A stretch of 48,800 bases of DNA from Acidobacteriota bacterium (GCA_016208495.1 JACQXX010000068.1:1-48800), one strand, 5' to 3'; positions 33,141-41,530 are shown, counted from the stretch's first letter. The notes: generated by a model from the sequence alone, not told the origin. Translations and numbers: made by a program.

Positions 33141-34158
33141 TCTCAAAGAACGGTGGGCGGAGTTTCGCAAAAATAATCCCAAGGTTCGGATCCGCGATGC
33201 GGCGGAACAACTTGGCGTCAGTGAAGCCCAACTGGTGGCCACCGGCTGCGGTGAAACCGCAACCCGCCTCGAAGGCACCTGGAGTGAAATCCTGGATGCC
33301 GTCTCACCCATTGGCCGGGTGATGGCTCTGACCCGCAATGAACACGCGGTCCACGAGAAAAAAGGGCTTTACCAGGGCCTGGAAACCACCGGGCAGGTCG
33401 GGTTGGTTCATACCGAAGGCATTGACCTGCGAATCTTTTTTTCACGCTGGAAGCTGGGATTTGTTGTTTCGGAAGATTCCGGACAGGCATTTATGCGCCA
33501 CAGCCTTCAGTTTTTTGATCAAGCTGGAACGGCGCTTCACAAAATTTTCCTGCAGCCGGAGTCAAACTTCGCGGCGCTTGATGAATTAGTGAAACGGTTT
33601 CGGTCTGAAGACCAGTCGCCGGTGCAGGTTGTTGAACCGGAAACCACATCCAAAACCATTCGTCCAGACGCTGACATTGATGTCAGGGGACTGCAAGAAG
33701 CCTGGTACACCTTAAAAGACACCCACGATTTCTTTGGCATGCTCCGCGCGTTTGAAGTCGAACGAACCCAGGCGTTCCGACTTGTCGCGGCTGATCTGGC
33801 CAGACCGGTTTCGACCCAGAGTGCCCGCCAGGCATTGACGCTGGCTTCAGAGCGAGAAGTCTCAATTATGGTATTTGTCGGAAATCCGGGAATTATCCAG
33901 ATTCACACAGGACAGGTTTCCAAAATTGTGCCCTATGGCGACTGGATCAATGTCATGGATCCAGATTTCAACCTGCACCTGCGCGAAACCGGGATCGCCA
34001 GCGCGTGGATTGTTCGCAAACCCACGCTCGATGGAGACGTGACCTCACTTGAACTTTTTGACCAGGACGGCAACAACATCGCGTTGTTCTTTGGCGAGCG
34101 AAAACCCGGCAAGCCGGAATTACAATCGTGGCGCAACCTGCTTGCCGACATAAAATAG
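33109..34158 (+). CDS. hmuS: Hemin-degrading/transport factor (HmuS/HemS)
   Basis: A 349-residue cytoplasmic protein with the duplicated HemS/ChuS layout. The first half (LKERWAEFRKNNPKVRIRDAAEQLGVSEAQL, VMALTRNEHAVHEKKGLY) is mirrored by the second (LQEAWYTLKDTHDFFGMLRAF, SEREVSIMVFVGNPGIIQIHTG). HmuS proteins bind imported heme and either transfer or degrade it. AAGGAG precedes ATG 33109, which lies within hmuV. It is the last hmu gene. Confidence 0.9.
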   Translation: MSVSMVSQPTDLKERWAEFRKNNPKVRIRDAAEQLGVSEAQLVATGCGETATRLEGTWSEILDAVSPIGRVMALTRNEHAVHEKKGLYQGLETTGQVGLVHTEGIDLRIFFSRWKLGFVVSEDSGQAFMRHSLQFFDQAGTALHKIFLQPESNFAALDELVKRFRSEDQSPVQVVEPETTSKTIRPDADIDVRGLQEAWYTLKDTHDFFGMLRAFEVERTQAFRLVAADLARPVSTQSARQALTLASEREVSIMVFVGNPGIIQIHTGQVSKIVPYGDWINVMDPDFNLHLRETGIASAWIVRKPTLDGDVTSLELFDQDGNNIALFFGERKPGKPELQSWRNLLADIK

Positions 34159-34201
34159 CGGCAATGGGCCGTCTGGAGTTTTACCGTTCTAAAAATTTTG
34201 G

Positions 34202-34261
34202 TTGACAAAATCTGGTAACGTATCTACCTTAGTTAACACTGTTACCTAAGGTAGATACGTT
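34202..34261 (+). promoter_or_regulatory. tetR promoter with large palindromic operator
   Basis: A -35 TTGACA (34202-34207) and, 17 nt on, TACCTT (34225-34230) form a promoter. The -10 lies inside a palindrome with 16-bp perfect arms, AACGTATCTACCTTAG (34217-34232) and its complement (34246-34261), ending at the base before the tetR ATG. A repressor bound here would block its own transcription. Confidence 0.75.
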
Positions 34262-34930
34262 ATGAATGAAAGCATCTCCCCTCGAAAATTGACTCGCCAG
34301 GATCGTGTCCGCCAGGCCAGCCAGCACCGACGCGAACAACAACGCGATCAGATTCATCACCTGATTCTTTCGACGGCGGCTGAACTCTTTCTGGCCAGTG
34401 GCTATGAAGGATTTTCGCTTCGCAAAGTCGCCGAACAGATTGGATACACCCCAACCACAATTTATCGCTATTTTGACGACAAAGACGATTTGTTGCTGGC
34501 CATTGTCCTGGAAGGCTTTCAACAGTTTGAAGCCGCGCTCAAATCAGCCAGTGACGCCCAACCTGACCCATTGCTGCGGTTGATTGACCTTGGTCGCGCC
34601 TACGTTCAGTTTGGGCTGGCCCACCCGCTCCATTATCAATTGATGTTTATGCAGCGGGCCGATTTGTTGTTTCGGAAACGCGTTGATGAAGCGGCCCCGC
34701 CTGGAAATTCATTTCTGGTGCTCCAGAACGCCGTCCAGGCAGCACTGGATGCGGGTGTTATCAAACCCGGAGACGTCAGAATTTACAGTTATCTTTTATG
34801 GACCACTGTTCACGGTATCGTCGCGCTGGCGGTAACCGAGCACCATTATGACACCAGTTTTGCCAACGAACTGACTGAAACCTCACTCCATGCCGTGATT
34901 GAAGGAATTCGTTTGGTTCATAGTCAGTAG
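34262..34930 (+). CDS. TetR/AcrR-family repressor
   Basis: A 222-residue regulator. The N-terminal helix-turn-helix (ILSTAAELFLASGYEGFSLRKVAEQIGYTPTTIYRYFDDKDDLL) is classical TetR. The C-terminal ligand domain resembles the WHG/TetR_C_13 type. Its ATG follows directly on a large palindrome, so it is probably autoregulated. A diverged copy of the palindrome core precedes the gene at 35255, suggesting control of that pair. The final codons and stop (CAT AGT CAG TAG) fall in the TCAGTAG repeat array. Confidence 0.9.
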   Translation: MNESISPRKLTRQDRVRQASQHRREQQRDQIHHLILSTAAELFLASGYEGFSLRKVAEQIGYTPTTIYRYFDDKDDLLLAIVLEGFQQFEAALKSASDAQPDPLLRLIDLGRAYVQFGLAHPLHYQLMFMQRADLLFRKRVDEAAPPGNSFLVLQNAVQAALDAGVIKPGDVRIYSYLLWTTVHGIVALAVTEHHYDTSFANELTETSLHAVIEGIRLVHSQ

Positions 34931-35185
34931 TCAGTAGTTGATGAGTCAGTAGTCAGTAGTCAGTAGTCAGTAGTTGATGAGTCAGTAGTCAGTAGACAAA
35001 ACCCGGATCGTTGAATCCGTCGAATTCTTGAAAAGAATTGTTCCTAAGTAACTCAAATAGAACAAAATATACTTGACAGATAATTCAGAAACCCAACACT
35101 TGACTACTGACTACTGACTACTGACTACTGACTACTGACTACTGACTACTGACTACTGACTACTGACTACTGACTACTGACTATA
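34920..35185. repeat. TCAGTAG element, inverted relative to 22681-23056
   Basis: TCAGTAG units interspersed with TTGATGAG (34923-34995) come first, then a core with CCCGGATCGTTGAATCC and TTCTTGAAAAGAATTG, then about 12 inverted CTACTGA units (35103-35183). The core is the reverse complement of that at 22850-23040. Confidence 0.8.
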
Positions 35186-35194
35186 GATTTTTTG

Positions 35195-35224
35195 CTATTT
35201 AGTTAACGGTGTTATTTTAAATAG
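35195..35224 (+). promoter_or_regulatory. Second, diverged TetR operator
   Basis: CTATTTAGTTAACGGTGTTA, then TTTTAAATAG, aligns with the tetR operator core (34224-34254): both have an AGTTAAC left half, a GTTA right half at the same spacing, and outer inverted arms. It is 31 bp before the start of the ABA4-like gene. This points to a small TetR regulon. Confidence 0.6.
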
Positions 35225-35254
35225 ATCTGTTTAATTTCAGGAGCCAAATTTCGT

Positions 35255-35707
35255 ATGGAACAACTTTTCGCCTTGAGCGGATACACGGTGTTGCCCTTCT
35301 GGGCGTTGATGATGTTTCTCCCGAAGTGGAAATTCACCGAACGCGTGATGCAATCCCCACTGGTGGCCGCTTTACCGGCTGTGATGTACCTGGTCTTGAT
35401 TGCTCCCAAAATACCAGTTGTTTTTCCGATTGTGGCTCAACCCACCTTGAAATCGGTGATGCTGTTGCTTGGGTCTGAAGGAGGCGCAACGGTTGGCTGG
35501 ATTCACTACCTGGCGTTTGACCTGCTGGTTGGTCGGTGGATTTATCTGGATAGCCGCAATCGCAAGCTCTCCCCATTTTTGATCTCGCCCATCCTCTTTT
35601 TTACCTTGATGTTTGGTCCGATTGGCTTTGTCGCCTATCTGGTCACGATTGCCATCCATAACCGGCTGGCCCCTGAATTTCAAACCCAACCGTTTGGCGC
35701 TCATTGA
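35255..35707 (+). CDS. ABA4-like (DUF4281) membrane protein
   Basis: A 150-residue protein with four hydrophobic helices. It resembles the ABA4-like family, named for a plant protein needed for neoxanthin formation; bacterial members have no proven role. Signature-like pieces are VLPFWALMMFLPKW, GATVGWIHYLAFDLLVGRWIYLDS and FGPIGFVAYL. A repressor operator precedes it and a second membrane protein gene follows after 18 bp, probably co-transcribed. Confidence 0.8.
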   Translation: MEQLFALSGYTVLPFWALMMFLPKWKFTERVMQSPLVAALPAVMYLVLIAPKIPVVFPIVAQPTLKSVMLLLGSEGGATVGWIHYLAFDLLVGRWIYLDSRNRKLSPFLISPILFFTLMFGPIGFVAYLVTIAIHNRLAPEFQTQPFGAH

Positions 35708-35725
35708 AACGAAAGGTGTTTGACT

Positions 35726-36625
35726 ATGTTAAACCAATTGAAATCAGATAGTTCAGTTATGAAATCATCCTCCGGTTTATCGTTTTCAGAATCAAGTTTG
35801 ACTTCCTCCTTGGGATCAGGAGTTCAACCTATGATTGAGACTCTGTTCTCGATTGCTCAGCGCAGCCCGGTCCTCTTTTATTCAGCGGTTGGGTATTTCG
35901 TGCTGGCTGTCATTTTTCTTGGATTGATGCCGTTTGAAACCCGGCACGTCATGGGGATTAATGCCTGGATCAAACCTTTGAAATTTGCGATTTCCATCGG
36001 AATTTTTTTGGCCACGCTGGCATGGCTGCTCCCATACTTTCGATTTTCCGCCCAGGCTGAAAGCCGGTATGTTTGGATAACGTGGGGCTTGTTTGCGCTT
36101 GAAACGGTGATTCTTACGGTTCAGGCGGGGCGCGGCGTGCAATCTCATTTCAATATTACTTCGCCAGTGAATGCACTGCTGTTCAACGTGATGGGAATCG
36201 CCATTACCATCAACACCATTCTGGTCGGATACCTGGCCTGGAAAGCTTTTCAGGACAACCTGAGTCTTCCTGCCGGTTTTTTGTGGGGATTGCGATTGGG
36301 CCTGCTACTGTTTGTCGTTGCCAGCCTCGAAGGATTTGTGATGGCCAGCCAGCTTGCCCACAGCGTCGGCGTGCCTGACGGTGGACCGGGCCTTCCACTG
36401 GTGAACTGGAGCACCCGTGGCGGAGACCTCCGAATTGCCCATTTCATTGGCCTTCACGGCTTACAGGCGCTTCCACTCATCGGAATTCTATTTGACAGGT
36501 TCTTTCCAAATTCAAGTTCCCGTCTGGCCGGAAAATTGACGATTCTAGCAAGTTTTGGGTACTGGGCTGTGGCGTTGGGACTGTTTGCCCTGGCCATGTT
36601 TGGCATTCCACTCATTCGCCGGTGA
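35726..36625 (+). CDS. Polytopic membrane protein of unknown function
   Basis: A 299-residue protein with about seven hydrophobic helices from residue 50 on. I do not recognise a named family. The first 35 residues are Ser-rich and not hydrophobic. An alternative ATG at 35831, preceded by AGGAG at good spacing, would remove them and may be the true start. It follows the ABA4-like gene by 18 bp and ends before a repeat block. The shared operator suggests both proteins serve one TetR-controlled function. Confidence 0.75.
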   Translation: MLNQLKSDSSVMKSSSGLSFSESSLTSSLGSGVQPMIETLFSIAQRSPVLFYSAVGYFVLAVIFLGLMPFETRHVMGINAWIKPLKFAISIGIFLATLAWLLPYFRFSAQAESRYVWITWGLFALETVILTVQAGRGVQSHFNITSPVNALLFNVMGIAITINTILVGYLAWKAFQDNLSLPAGFLWGLRLGLLLFVVASLEGFVMASQLAHSVGVPDGGPGLPLVNWSTRGGDLRIAHFIGLHGLQALPLIGILFDRFFPNSSSRLAGKLTILASFGYWAVALGLFALAMFGIPLIRR

Positions 36626-36629
36626 TGAG

Positions 36630-36750
36630 GAAAGGGCTGAAAAAAACAGGGCAATCGAAGGGATGAGGAATGAAGGATGAGGGATGAAATAAAACCAATT
36701 CTTCAGCCCAATGTCTTCAGCCCCAGGCCCTGAGCCCTGGTTTTTTCAGC
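36630..36750. repeat. GGGCTGAAG / GGGATGAGG repeat block
   Basis: GGGCTGAAAAAA, GGGATGAGGAATGAAGG, CTTCAGCCCAATGTCTTCAG and GGCCCTGAGCCCTGG lie between convergent genes. It is the same family as 10640-10775 and 29570-29895. Opposed units (GGGCTGAA and TTCAGCCC) may form a hairpin and act as a bidirectional terminator. Confidence 0.6.
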
Positions 36751-37681
36751 CCAGGTTCCGTTCAAAAAACCGGCTCAGCGGATCAGGTTTGTACTCACGG
36801 AAAGGCTCGATCTCGCGGTAGCCGTTTTTTACATAGAGGCTAATCGCTTCAGGTTGATGAATACCCGTTTCAAGCTGCAGGGTGTGAATGCCTGCTTCAC
36901 GAGCCGTTTCCTCAATCGCAGCCAGAAGTTTTTTCCCAAGCCCCAAACCACGCTGGGTTGGATCAACATACATTCGCTTCACCTCGCCAAAGCCTGGCGC
37001 CGTCCGCAACAACGCCCCACACCCAACCGCTTTTCCGTCATATCTTGCCACCAAAAGCGTCACCGCCGGATCATTTAAGGCGGAAATTGAAAGAAGGTGG
37101 TTGCTCTCAGCCGGGTATAAAGCTGTGAGATATTGGTCAAGTTCTCGAATCAGCCTGATGACTTCGGGAGAGGTGGCTGATTCAACAGCAATGGATAGTT
37201 CGAAAGCTGGCATAAGATGTGGTTTGTCAAATTTGGTGAAATCAATCTCACTCAACGCAGCTCGGAGTTCTTCAAAAGTCCTGAAGTTCCGAATCTGGTC
37301 AGGTGAAAAAATGAGTTGAAGGTGGCCACTCTCAGGTTTAAACAAAATTGCTGGATACACAATTGACTGCCGATAGGCTGATTCAAACTCATCTTTGTGA
37401 AGGATTTCAAGCCTGAATGGACTGGTCTTGAGAAATTCTTGAAACGCCTGGGTGGGGCCAAAATGATGATGGGTTAATGCGCACAAATGACGGGGGTAGG
37501 TCGCATAAGCGCCAGGATAAGAAAGCCCGTGCCCTTTCCGTTGGTATTGAATGACGTTCTTGTCGGGCTTGGGTCTCGTCCTGGCCGTGACCGTGGGCTT
37601 CGCACCACGGCTATTACACGACGACCCTACGGGCCTGAAATCCTTATCCTGGCGCTTATGGGGGTAGGTCACGGGAGACAA
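36746..37681 (-). CDS. GNAT acetyltransferase with atypical N-terminal extension
   Basis: The last 155 residues (from Met at 37213) form a normal GNAT enzyme: ELDQYLTALYP, VGCGALLRTAPGFGEVKRMYVDPTQRGLGLGKKLL (acetyl-CoA loop) and HQPEAISLYVKNGYREI. The frame stays open for 156 more codons. Residues about 64-156 (HHHFGPTQAFQEFLKTSP onward) look like real protein of unknown type. Residues about 8-59 are translation of an inverted-repeat element (37504-37660). A GNAT-only product from 37213, or a fusion that lost its original 5' end, are both possible. The substrate is unknown. Confidence 0.65.
   Translation of the reverse strand: MSPVTYPHKRQDKDFRPVGSSCNSRGAKPTVTARTRPKPDKNVIQYQRKGHGLSYPGAYATYPRHLCALTHHHFGPTQAFQEFLKTSPFRLEILHKDEFESAYRQSIVYPAILFKPESGHLQLIFSPDQIRNFRTFEELRAALSEIDFTKFDKPHLMPAFELSIAVESATSPEVIRLIRELDQYLTALYPAESNHLLSISALNDPAVTLLVARYDGKAVGCGALLRTAPGFGEVKRMYVDPTQRGLGLGKKLLAAIEETAREAGIHTLQLETGIHQPEAISLYVKNGYREIEPFREYKPDPLSRFFERNLG
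37504..37660. mobile_element. 157-bp inverted-repeat element
   Basis: CATAAGCGCCAGGATAAG (37504-37521) is exactly complementary to 37643-37660. GGGGGTAGGTC occurs at both sides (37492-37502, 37660-37670), possibly a duplication. Inside are GCCCG/CGGGC and CCGTGG/CCACGG hairpins. There is no transposase. It sits at the 5' end of the GNAT frame. Confidence 0.65.
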
Positions 37682-37707
37682 GACCTCCCATACATCCTGT
37701 CACTCTG

Positions 37708-39159
37708 TCACCTTGTCACCCTGTCAGCAAGACTGGCCAGCCCGCCGACGGTTTCAATCGCACGTTGGGTTGTTTCCGACCATCGCTGACCAAAACTGAG
37801 CCGAACACAATTCTGATATTTTTTTGATGGGGAAAACATCACCCCTGGCGCAAGGCTGATTTTGTATTCCAGGGCACGATAGTGAAGTTCAAGCGTATCA
37901 ATACTTTCTGGAAATTCCACCCACAGGACAAACCCACCGTTCGGACGGGTTACTTTTGTTCCAGGTGGGAAGGACTGGTGAATCGCCTGCCTGGCCGCAT
38001 ACAGATGCGAGGCAAAATGTAGTCGTAACTGGCGCAAATAGCGTTCATAGCCGCCATTCTTCAAAAATTCGGCCACCACCATCTGTGGAAGCGTCGCCGT
38101 GGCAATGGTGTTCATTCCTTTGAGGCGCTCGACCTGGGCCCGGAATCTCCCTGGTGCCGTCCAGCCGATTCGATATCCTGGGGCCAGGGTTTTGGAAAAT
38201 GACGCGCAGAGCAAAACCAATCCTTCTTGATCAAACGCTTTGCACGTTTTGGGACGTGTGGTGCCAAAGTTCAAGTCGCCGTAAATGTCATCTTCAATCA
38301 ATGGAACACGGCGTTTGGCCAGCATTTCAACCAGCCGTTGTTTTTTGGCATCCGGCATACAGCTTCCCAGTGGATTATTGAAATTGGACATCACCAGACA
38401 TGCGGCAATGGATTGCGACTCAAGGACTGTTTCAAGTGCATCCAGGCAAATCCCGTCAGTTGGGCTAGTTGGAATTTCAAGTGCGCGCATGCCAAGATTT
38501 TCAATCACTTGCAAAACACCGTAATAGGTCGGGGATTCAATCGCAATCGTGTCGCCGGCTTTGGCAACCGCTCGCAGACAGAGGTTTAAAGCTTCGATAC
38601 ATCCGTTGGTGACAACGATATCGTCGGCTGACAGATTGCCACCCCAGGTCAGTGACCGGAGGGCAATTTGCCGCCGGAGTTCAGCGTTTCCGGCAATCAA
38701 TTCATATTCAATCGTGCGTTTCGGCGACCGACGAACTACATCCATCAGGGTTCGATTCAGCCGATTGACCGGCAGCAGATCGGAACTTGGGCTGGCGGCA
38801 CCGAGTTGAACCAGATCCGGTCGGCGCATGGCCGCCAAAATTGACCCCACCAGATCATCTACGTTGACCGATGTTGCTACCGCTGATGGGCTGGTCCGAT
38901 TGGGCGTAGGTGGCGATCCCTTTGAAAGCATCCGGACATAAAATCCGGACCGGGGTCGTGATTCGATCAATCCTTTGTTTTCCAAAAGGAAATATGCCTG
39001 GAACGCAGTTGCCATACTGACCCGGTGCATTTGCGAGACTTTGCGAACCGATGGAACGCGCTCTCCGGGGCGCAATACACCGTCTTCGATCAGGCGCTCA
39101 ATTTTTCCAGCGACCTGTTCATATAAATGGGCCTGGGTCTGCAGTGTCAGAGATTCCAT
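37708..39159 (-). CDS. MocR/PdxR-type GntR-aminotransferase regulator
   Basis: A 483-residue fusion. Residues 1-75 form a GntR winged helix (YEQVAGKIERLIEDGVLRPGERVPSVRKVSQ). The rest is a fold type I aminotransferase domain with the PLP lysine in LLCASFSKTLAPGYRIGW. MocR regulators sense PLP or amino-acid-like ligands and often act on a divergent transporter gene, as here (EamA at 39325). ATG 39159 has AAAGGA in front and gives a normal N-terminus; the longer frame (to 39210) runs into a REP-like repeat. Confidence 0.9.
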   Translation of the reverse strand: MESLTLQTQAHLYEQVAGKIERLIEDGVLRPGERVPSVRKVSQMHRVSMATAFQAYFLLENKGLIESRPRSGFYVRMLSKGSPPTPNRTSPSAVATSVNVDDLVGSILAAMRRPDLVQLGAASPSSDLLPVNRLNRTLMDVVRRSPKRTIEYELIAGNAELRRQIALRSLTWGGNLSADDIVVTNGCIEALNLCLRAVAKAGDTIAIESPTYYGVLQVIENLGMRALEIPTSPTDGICLDALETVLESQSIAACLVMSNFNNPLGSCMPDAKKQRLVEMLAKRRVPLIEDDIYGDLNFGTTRPKTCKAFDQEGLVLLCASFSKTLAPGYRIGWTAPGRFRAQVERLKGMNTIATATLPQMVVAEFLKNGGYERYLRQLRLHFASHLYAARQAIHQSFPPGTKVTRPNGGFVLWVEFPESIDTLELHYRALEYKISLAPGVMFSPSKKYQNCVRLSFGQRWSETTQRAIETVGGLASLADRVTR

Positions 39160-39186
39160 GGCAAGTGTCCTTTTGCAACCAAATGT

Positions 39187-39212
39187 AAAAGCGGCGTCAA
39201 GCCGCAGCACTC
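39187..39212. repeat. REP-like repeat between MocR and EamA genes
   Basis: AAAAGCGGCGTCAAGCCGC can form a short hairpin and is followed by AGCACTCCATA. Similar sequence is at 40321-40349 and, inverted, at 21723. Confidence 0.45.
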
Positions 39213-39225
39213 CATATATCGTAGC

Positions 39226-39273
39226 CTAAAACTGATCTGGTGGAAAGATGGCAAAACTGAATCTGTTCTGGTC
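39226..39273. promoter_or_regulatory. Possible MocR operator direct repeats
   Basis: AAAACTGATCTGGT (39227-39240) and AAAACTGAATCTGTTCTGGT (39253-39272) lie in the divergent spacer. MocR proteins often bind direct repeats in such spacers. Inference from position and repetition only. Confidence 0.35.
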
Positions 39274-39324
39274 GCTTCAACTACGGTAGAGTTTCGACAG
39301 TTCACAAGTGAAAGTTGAAAAACC

Positions 39325-40317
39325 ATGCGAAAAGACACCATGTCATTTGCCGTTGGGCATCCGTTACCGCCAGTGTGGATGCTGGTGGCTGCCTTTGCAG
39401 CCGTGTACATCATCTGGGGGTCAACCTTCCTGGCCATCTTATTTGGGCTGGAAACAATTCCTCCGTTTTTGATGGCCGGAACCCGATTTCTGGTGGCGGG
39501 CGGCCTGCTGTTTGGTTGGGCGCAACTCAACGGCGCTGGCTGGCCAACCCTGGCCCAATGGCGAAGCGCGGCGGTGCTCGGCGCCGCCATGTTACTAATC
39601 GGGAATGGTGCCGTGGTCTGGTCGGAACAGCGTATTCCAACTGGAATCACCGCCTTGCTCATTACCACTGAGCCATTGTGGATCGTGCTGCTCGAATGGG
39701 TGATGGAAAAGCAGCGCCCGACGGCCCTGACCTGGGGCGGCCTGGTGCTGGGCACGGTTGGGACAATTGTTCTGATTGGGCCGGGTGTGTTTCAGGGTAT
39801 GTCAGACGTTGATCTGCTGGGCGCCGCCGCAGTGACCATCGGGGCGCTTTCCTGGGCTGCCGGCTCACTCTATTCGGCACGGGCTGAGATGCCAGCCTCA
39901 CCAACCTTGAGCACCGGGATTCAAATGCTGGCGGGTGGGGTGTTTCTGTCAATCTTCAGCCTGATGATGGGCGAATGGACTCATTTTGAAGTTGCCAAAG
40001 TTTCGCTCAAGTCAGTGCTGGCACTTGGGTATCTGGCGGTGTTTGGCTCCATCATTGCTTACACGGCTTATGTCTGGCTGACCCGAGTCGCACCACCAAG
40101 CCGCGTAGCCACCTATGCTTATGTCAACCCGATTATTGCTGTTTTACTCGGATGGGCGGTGTTAAACGAACATATTTCATTTCGAACCATGTGTGCGGCG
40201 GCCATGATGATTACCGCCGTGGTGTTGATTACTCTCGGCAAACGAACAGTAGCGAAGCAGAAAATAATTGAAGAGACGACCGTGGATGAAAAATCACTGC
40301 CGGAAGCTGCCGTGTAA
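39325..40317 (+). CDS. EamA/DMT family exporter
   Basis: A 330-residue transporter with about ten helices in two EamA halves. The first half begins AAFAAVYIIWGSTFLAI (with GTRFLVAGGLL after it) and the second contains ALSWAAGSLYSARAE and GSIIAYTAYVWLTRVAPPSRVATYAYVNPIIAVLLGW, like the YedA subgroup. Such proteins export amino acids or related metabolites. It is divergent from a MocR-type regulator that probably controls it. ATG 39325 or 39340 may be the start. Confidence 0.88.
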   Translation: MRKDTMSFAVGHPLPPVWMLVAAFAAVYIIWGSTFLAILFGLETIPPFLMAGTRFLVAGGLLFGWAQLNGAGWPTLAQWRSAAVLGAAMLLIGNGAVVWSEQRIPTGITALLITTEPLWIVLLEWVMEKQRPTALTWGGLVLGTVGTIVLIGPGVFQGMSDVDLLGAAAVTIGALSWAAGSLYSARAEMPASPTLSTGIQMLAGGVFLSIFSLMMGEWTHFEVAKVSLKSVLALGYLAVFGSIIAYTAYVWLTRVAPPSRVATYAYVNPIIAVLLGWAVLNEHISFRTMCAAAMMITAVVLITLGKRTVAKQKIIEETTVDEKSLPEAAV

Positions 40318-40320
40318 CCA

Positions 40321-40349
40321 AAGCGGCGTCAAGTGGGCCGCACTCCAAA
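40321..40349. repeat. REP-like repeat before phzF
   Basis: AAAGCGGCGTCAAGTGGGCC followed by GCACTCCA, a copy of the repeat at 39187. It fills the 44-bp gap between the exporter and the phzF-like gene. Confidence 0.45.
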
Positions 40350-40361
40350 CTGAGGAAATGT

Positions 40362-41141
40362 ATGAAACTCAAAATGTTCCAGGTTGATGCGTTTACAAAT
40401 CGGTTGTTTGGCGGGAATCCAGCCGCCGTGGTGCCGCTTGAAGACTGGCTGAGCGAGGCCACCATGCAGGCCATTGCGGCTGAAAATAACCTTTCGGAAA
40501 CCGCCTTTATCGTGCCCGAAGGCAACGATTTCGGGTTGCGCTGGTTTACCCCAGCCGTTGAGGTTGATTTGTGCGGTCACGCCACGCTGGCCACCGCGCA
40601 TGTGATTTTTACCGAGCTTGATCCGAGTCGCGAAGTCGTTCACTTCCATACGCGAAGCGGAAGGCTGACCGTGACACGTGACAGTGACCGGTTGAGTATG
40701 GATTTTCCATCACGAAAACCAGTCCCGGTCGAAGCCCCGCCCTCGCTGATTTCAGCCCTCGGTGCGCAACCAGCCGCGGTTTTAAAATCCCGTGATTTTT
40801 TTGTGGTATTTGAAACCGAAGCCGAAGTTCGTGCCCTCACGCCTGATTTCCCTGCCCTTGGGCGGCTTGATACGCTCGGCATTATCGTCACCGCCAAAGG
40901 TGATACCGTTGATTTTGTCTCGCGCTTTTTTGCCCCCTATGCTGGCATCAACGAAGACCCGGTCACGGGTTCGGCTCACTGCACATTGATCCCCTACTGG
41001 TCAGAACGACTTGGGAAAACCAGTCTCCATGCCCTGCAGGTTTCCCGCCGGGGTGGCGAATTATTTGTGGAAGACCGTGGCGAACGGGTCAAAATTTCAG
41101 GAAATGCGGTGACGTTCCTGCGCGGTGAAATCGAATTTTGA
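40362..41141 (+). CDS. PhzF-family isomerase/epimerase
   Basis: A 259-residue protein with the duplicated diaminopimelate-epimerase-like fold. Visible motifs are FQVDAFTNRLFGGNPAAVVPL, NNLSETAFIV (with the catalytic Glu of PhzF), RWFTPAVEVDLCGHATLA and EDPVTGSAHC. True PhzF acts in phenazine synthesis, but most family members have other, unknown substrates and no phenazine genes are nearby. GAGGAA lies just before the ATG. Confidence 0.88.
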   Translation: MKLKMFQVDAFTNRLFGGNPAAVVPLEDWLSEATMQAIAAENNLSETAFIVPEGNDFGLRWFTPAVEVDLCGHATLATAHVIFTELDPSREVVHFHTRSGRLTVTRDSDRLSMDFPSRKPVPVEAPPSLISALGAQPAAVLKSRDFFVVFETEAEVRALTPDFPALGRLDTLGIIVTAKGDTVDFVSRFFAPYAGINEDPVTGSAHCTLIPYWSERLGKTSLHALQVSRRGGELFVEDRGERVKISGNAVTFLRGEIEF

Positions 41142-41164
41142 GATATCCCACAAAGGATAAACTG

Positions 41165-41530
41165 ATGGTAAAGGATTCATATGTGGACACATTTGCTCGT
41201 GATTGGATTGATTCTTGGAACCAACATGACCTTGATCGGATCTTGACGCACTACACTGAAGATGTGGAGTTTTTTTCGCCCAAGATTGTCAAAATCTGGG
41301 GTGACCCGTCAGGCCGAATTGTTGGAAAATCAACCTTGCGGAACTATTTTGCAAAAGGATTGGCCGCACAGCCAAACCTCAAATTTGAACTCGTTCAGGT
41401 CTTTGTCGGCATCAACACGGTGACGCTGCTTTATGTCAACGCGGCTCAGATTTCTGTGGCTGAAACCATGGAACTCGACGAAACCGGGAAAGCCCGCCGG
41501 GTTACTGTTTGCTATCAAAATGAAGAATGA
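41165..41530 (+). CDS. SnoaL-like/NTF2-fold protein
   Basis: A 121-residue protein with the small alpha+beta barrel pattern of SnoaL-like proteins: WIDSWNQHDLDRILTHYTEDVEFFSPKI, GRIVGKSTLRNYFAKGL and the closing strands. These folds bind small molecules and may be enzymes; nothing fixes a substrate. ATG 41165 has AAAGGA in front, 24 bp after the phzF stop, so both may be one operon. A very strong hairpin follows the stop. Confidence 0.75.
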   Translation: MVKDSYVDTFARDWIDSWNQHDLDRILTHYTEDVEFFSPKIVKIWGDPSGRIVGKSTLRNYFAKGLAAQPNLKFELVQVFVGINTVTLLYVNAAQISVAETMELDETGKARRVTVCYQNEE

